A stretch of 36,018 nt of DNA, taken from the NCBI GenBank assembly GCA_003576905.1, contig QEVG01000041.1:1-36018 (forward strand), written 5' to 3'. The DNA comes from Planctomycetota bacterium (GTDB lineage: Bacteria; Planctomycetota; Phycisphaerae; UBA1845; UTPLA1). The notes under the pieces were generated by a model. That model searched no databases, was not told where the DNA came from, and was given only the letters and a program-made list of their open reading frames with translations. A program made the translations under genes and the position numbers. This document shows, one piece after another, positions 33,819-36,018 of the stretch (the first letter of the stretch is position 1; each line of letters opens with the position of its first letter).

Positions 33819-34436
33819 ATGACGCCGGATACCGAAACGATCGCAGGCGCCCCCGCCGACGAGGCCTTTCCCACGTCGCCCCTTGGCCACCGGCTGATGT
33901 TCCTGCTGCTGTCGTGCCTGGCCTTCGCGGTCTTCGCCCCGACCGTCGTGCTGCCCATCATCCGCGACTACGGCGAACTCCTCGCCGAGGAACGCCGCCT
34001 CGGCGATCAGATCGCCGACCTCGAACGCGAGATCGCCCGCCGAGAGGAGCTGGCCTACGCCTTCGAAAACGACGCGGTGATCAACGAACGACTCGCCGTC
34101 CTCGACCTGCGCTACAAGCGGCCAGATGAGGTCGTCGTATCAGTGCTGACCGACGGGGCCGTCGTGCCCGCCGAGCCGGCCCATCGCGAGGAGCCGGTCG
34201 TGCGCAGCGCACTCCGAATGCCCGAGGACTGGCCCCTCTGGGCCAGGCGCGCCGAAATCTGGGCCGACGACAAGGGACTCGTGTCCCTCTTCCTCGATCC
34301 CGCCCTACGGCCCGTGTTCCTGCTCATGTCGGCCGGGCTCGTCATCGCCGCGTTCGTCCTCTTCGCACCGCGCATCCGCCCCCCCGCGCGCCGGGCACCC
34401 GCGCCCGCCCCCGCCCTCGCCGACGCCCGCGGCTGA
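33819..34436 (+). CDS. FtsB/DivIC-like coiled-coil membrane protein
   Basis: 205 residues from ATG 33819, with GGAG 5 bases upstream. One helix (about 26-47), then a heptad-like charged stretch (about 50-85, ERRLGDQIADLEREIARREE) predicted as a coiled coil, a middle domain, a second helix (about 164-184) and a Pro/Ala-rich tail. The first helix plus coiled coil is the FtsB/DivIC pattern (septum formation initiator), and eno-ftsB adjacency is well known in other bacteria. The second helix and extra length are unusual for FtsB (about 100 residues), so the name is provisional. It is almost certainly cotranscribed with eno. Confidence 0.6.
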   Translation: MTPDTETIAGAPADEAFPTSPLGHRLMFLLLSCLAFAVFAPTVVLPIIRDYGELLAEERRLGDQIADLEREIARREELAYAFENDAVINERLAVLDLRYKRPDEVVVSVLTDGAVVPAEPAHREEPVVRSALRMPEDWPLWARRAEIWADDKGLVSLFLDPALRPVFLLMSAGLVIAAFVLFAPRIRPPARRAPAPAPALADARG

Positions 34437-35764
34437 CAGCGGCGTCGTATGCGGCGCCGGCTTCCAGGATGTAGAGTATCTCGTCATGCCTGGTACAGAA
34501 AACGGGGCAGCCTCACTACCCATCTAATGGGATATCAGTTCCGCATTCAGGACATGTCAGCCGAGACAAGCCTCTCAAGTCGTAGCCACAACTGGCGCAG
34601 AATCGAGACGTATTACATGCTCCCTTGAGTGCAACGCGCCGCTGGCTTGCAAAGTATGCAGTTGCAAAACTAAGGACCACCATTGGGATTACCAACGCAC
34701 TCCACATTTCCAATTCGGGACTTGTAATACCTGGGGATCCGACCTGGTGCGATTGCGCGCGAGCAAAAACCGAAATAAAGGTAATCGTGCCACTAGTTGC
34801 CACTCCCCAGGCCAGCGCGCTTCGGTACCCACAGGTCCAGCCGACAATGGCAACAGCGGCGATTTCCACAAATGTAACCCCAGTTACGACATAAGGACCG
34901 CTCATTCCCATCATCGAAAAAACGAACATAAGAGACGCAGACGCGGAAGCAATCGCCCCACACATCACAAAATTCCAAAAAAAGGACCGCCATCCTCTGC
35001 GCGTACTCGCCTTCTTTCCCAGTGCCGCGTTAGCTGCCAATGCGAAAGCCAGGAATATCGCCGCGGGACCCAAAATGGGCATCTCGACCAACGGGACATG
35101 ATGACCTGTCTTCCTACCTGTCCAAGATGGAACGAACACGCGATGAAAAAGCGGCCTGTTTCTCGCTGTGACTCGCACTCCATCGTCCAATACCTGCTGC
35201 AGTTCTGTGCGGTACTCGATAACGCCCGCCGTGAGCCCGAGAGCATGGCCGCGCCATCGATATTGAACATCTAGGAACGACGAGATAATCCACAGAATCA
35301 TTAGTCCCAGGCCCACCGTCAAGGCGGCGAATGCCCATCGACTTAGACGACTCGAACCTTCGTCAATTATGTTAAAAGCCGTCATATCCTAGGCCAGGAC
35401 AATCCAAAAGGGCCGACCAAATCAAAAAACATCATGTTCCCGAGGAATATCTAAATCAAGGGAACCCAAGTTCAGGCCCGGTCGCAGTTGACCCCACCCA
35501 TCCTCAGTCTGTACTAGAATTAATACACTCCCATTCTCCCCAACTATATAACTCAAGTTCCTCAGTTCTTTTGGCAGCATATCAGGCGGAACCTTATACA
35601 TCCTGTCTCTGCGAAACTCGTTATTCTCATTCGCGTGTCGCCGACAAATCTCCGTAGCGCCCATACGCTTACCCCAATTTGTGGCGGCTTCCTCGGCCTT
35701 ATGTCCCAGTTTGCTTCGTTGAAAACATCTTGACTTTGAGGCCTTGATTTTGTAAGCACCGTTC
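34437..35764. other. AT-richer segment, likely acquired DNA
   Basis: From about 34440 the base composition drops sharply: long A/T-rich runs, unlike the C/G-heavy codons on both sides. The change continues to the transposase start at 35765. The two minus-strand genes inside share the atypical codon use. Together with the adjoining insertion sequence this points to horizontally gained DNA. Confidence 0.6.
34516..35385 (-). CDS. membrane protein with C-terminal zinc ribbon
   Basis: 289 residues. About six hydrophobic helices (near 18-38, 103-120, 136-160, 165-185, 190-210, 228-248) separated by short loops. The last 30 residues form a zinc ribbon: Cys263, Cys266, Cys278 and Cys281 in CASCGYDLRGL ... 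CPECG. The ribbon is like the one at the N-terminus of the 31163 gene, but the helices are unrelated and the position is reversed. Base composition is lower in GC than neighbours. The gene follows the orphan ORF at 35422 by 36 bases on the same strand, so the two may be cotranscribed. Function is unknown. An AGGA lies just 1-2 bases before the ATG, so the start is moderately supported. Confidence 0.65.
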   Translation of the reverse strand: MTAFNIIDEGSSRLSRWAFAALTVGLGLMILWIISSFLDVQYRWRGHALGLTAGVIEYRTELQQVLDDGVRVTARNRPLFHRVFVPSWTGRKTGHHVPLVEMPILGPAAIFLAFALAANAALGKKASTRRGWRSFFWNFVMCGAIASASASLMFVFSMMGMSGPYVVTGVTFVEIAAVAIVGWTCGYRSALAWGVATSGTITFISVFARAQSHQVGSPGITSPELEMWSALVIPMVVLSFATAYFASQRRVALKGACNTSRFCASCGYDLRGLSRLTCPECGTDIPLDG

Positions 35765-35766
35765 AT
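35422..35766 (-). pseudogene. orphan ORF, probably the 3' part of a gene cut by the insertion sequence
   Basis: About 110 residues from residue F in CFQRSKLGHKAEEAAT to the stop, in AT-rich DNA. The frame remains open into the insertion sequence on the opposite strand, but that part is only the shadow of the transposase. An ATG at 35766 exists but is within 2 bases of the transposase ATG and has no Shine-Dalgarno. The likely reading is a C-terminal fragment of a longer minus-strand gene whose 5' part was separated by the IS. The fragment is charged, with no helix or signal, and I do not recognise its family. Ending 36 bases before a membrane-protein gene, it could also be a whole small gene; that cannot be decided here. 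Confidence 0.4.
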
Positions 35767-36018
35767 GGCGAAGAATACGAATCTCCTGTTGAACGTCGCG
35801 GCGCTGAGCATGAAGACCGCTGGTCGCTGTCTGCTGCCGTACGGCCACCCGAAGAGCCCGCACAAGTTCACGCAGCGGCAGCTCATGACCTGCCTGGTGC
35901 TTCGGGCTTACACGAAGACCACCTACCGCGGCGTGATCGAACTGCTCGAAGCCTCCGGCCAGCTTCGCCGCATCCTGTGCATGGAGCGCCTGCCGCACTA
36001 CTCGACCCTCAAGAAGTT
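35730..36018 (+). mobile_element. left end of an insertion sequence, cut by the window edge
   Basis: The element is recognised from its transposase gene. The exact left boundary and terminal inverted repeat cannot be set because the other end is outside the window; the boundary probably lies between about 35700 and 35760. A possible -35 TTGACT is at 35730-35735 with a weak TAAGCA 17 bases later. Confidence 0.65.
35765..36018 (+). CDS. IS transposase, N-terminal part (runs off the window)
   Basis: 84 codons from ATG 35765 with no stop before the window end. KFTQRQLMTCLVLRAY, TTYRGVIELLE and LPHYSTLKK are the N-terminal sequence of DDE transposases of the IS5/IS4-like type frequent in planctomycetes. 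The catalytic DDE residues lie beyond the edge. Codon use returns to GC-rich at this point, unlike the AT-rich DNA to its left, so the IS has a different origin from its target. No good Shine-Dalgarno is seen. Confidence 0.75.
   Translation, partial: MAKNTNLLLNVAALSMKTAGRCLLPYGHPKSPHKFTQRQLMTCLVLRAYTKTTYRGVIELLEASGQLRRILCMERLPHYSTLKK

Noticed and set aside
35767-35886. First 40 codons of the minus-strand frame ending at 35422
   Set aside because: They are antisense to the transposase, whose sequence is recognisable on the plus strand.

Overview
The window looks like chromosome of a planctomycete (Planctomycetota, perhaps Phycisphaerae or a relative). This is inferred from style rather than from a marker phylogeny. 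The DNA is very GC-rich over most of its length. There is a dockerin-like C-terminus on a secreted nuclease, a thrombospondin type-3 repeat lipoprotein, and two membrane proteins carrying the C-x2-C-x-Y-x-L-R ... C-P-E-C-G zinc ribbon common in that phylum. lpxB and a large AsmA-like protein imply an LPS-bearing outer membrane. Most of the window is ordinary chromosome; only the right end (about 34.4-36.0 kb) looks acquired.

Layout. 0.3-4.2 kb: a nitrilase-superfamily amidohydrolase, a TSP3-repeat lipoprotein and an MFS transporter. 4.4-6.5 kb (minus): a redox operon of a cupredoxin-like protein followed by a di-heme cytochrome c peroxidase, closed by an intrinsic terminator. Its promoter lies back to back with that of an aquaporin gene (6.8-7.5 kb, plus). 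7.7-12.6 kb (plus): a three-gene envelope-type cluster of an extended SDR, a large GT-C-like membrane protein and a YheT-like alpha/beta-hydrolase lipoprotein with Cys in the nucleophile position. 12.8-13.8 kb: a CAP-domain lipoprotein.

13.8-24.0 kb (minus): a long informational/envelope gene string in the order rpsB, tsf, (terminator), pyrH, rlmN, tilS, a GT39-like membrane glycosyltransferase and a 1234-residue AsmA-like protein. The last three genes are joined by TGATG stop/start overlaps. rpsB starts with TTG behind a full-length Shine-Dalgarno, and its leader can fold. Divergently, 24.4-25.6 kb carries lpxB.

25.7-34.4 kb: a secreted endonuclease I with a dockerin-like tail; a DUF3185 membrane protein; a MazG-like pyrophosphohydrolase; a tandem-domain 6-pyruvoyl-tetrahydropterin-synthase-like protein divergent from tRNA-Leu(UAG); a B12-binding radical SAM protein of the DUF4070 type; a zinc-ribbon membrane protein; and enolase followed by an FtsB/DivIC-like protein. 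34.4-36.0 kb: an AT-richer patch with a second zinc-ribbon membrane protein, an orphan ORF that appears cut by an insertion sequence, and the first 84 codons of the IS transposase running off the window.

Candidates for something new are the repeat-built AsmA-like protein, the Cys-nucleophile hydrolase cluster, the PTPS-like tandem protein, the rpsB leader, and the AT-rich gene pair next to the IS. No CRISPR array, prophage or recognised defence system is visible.
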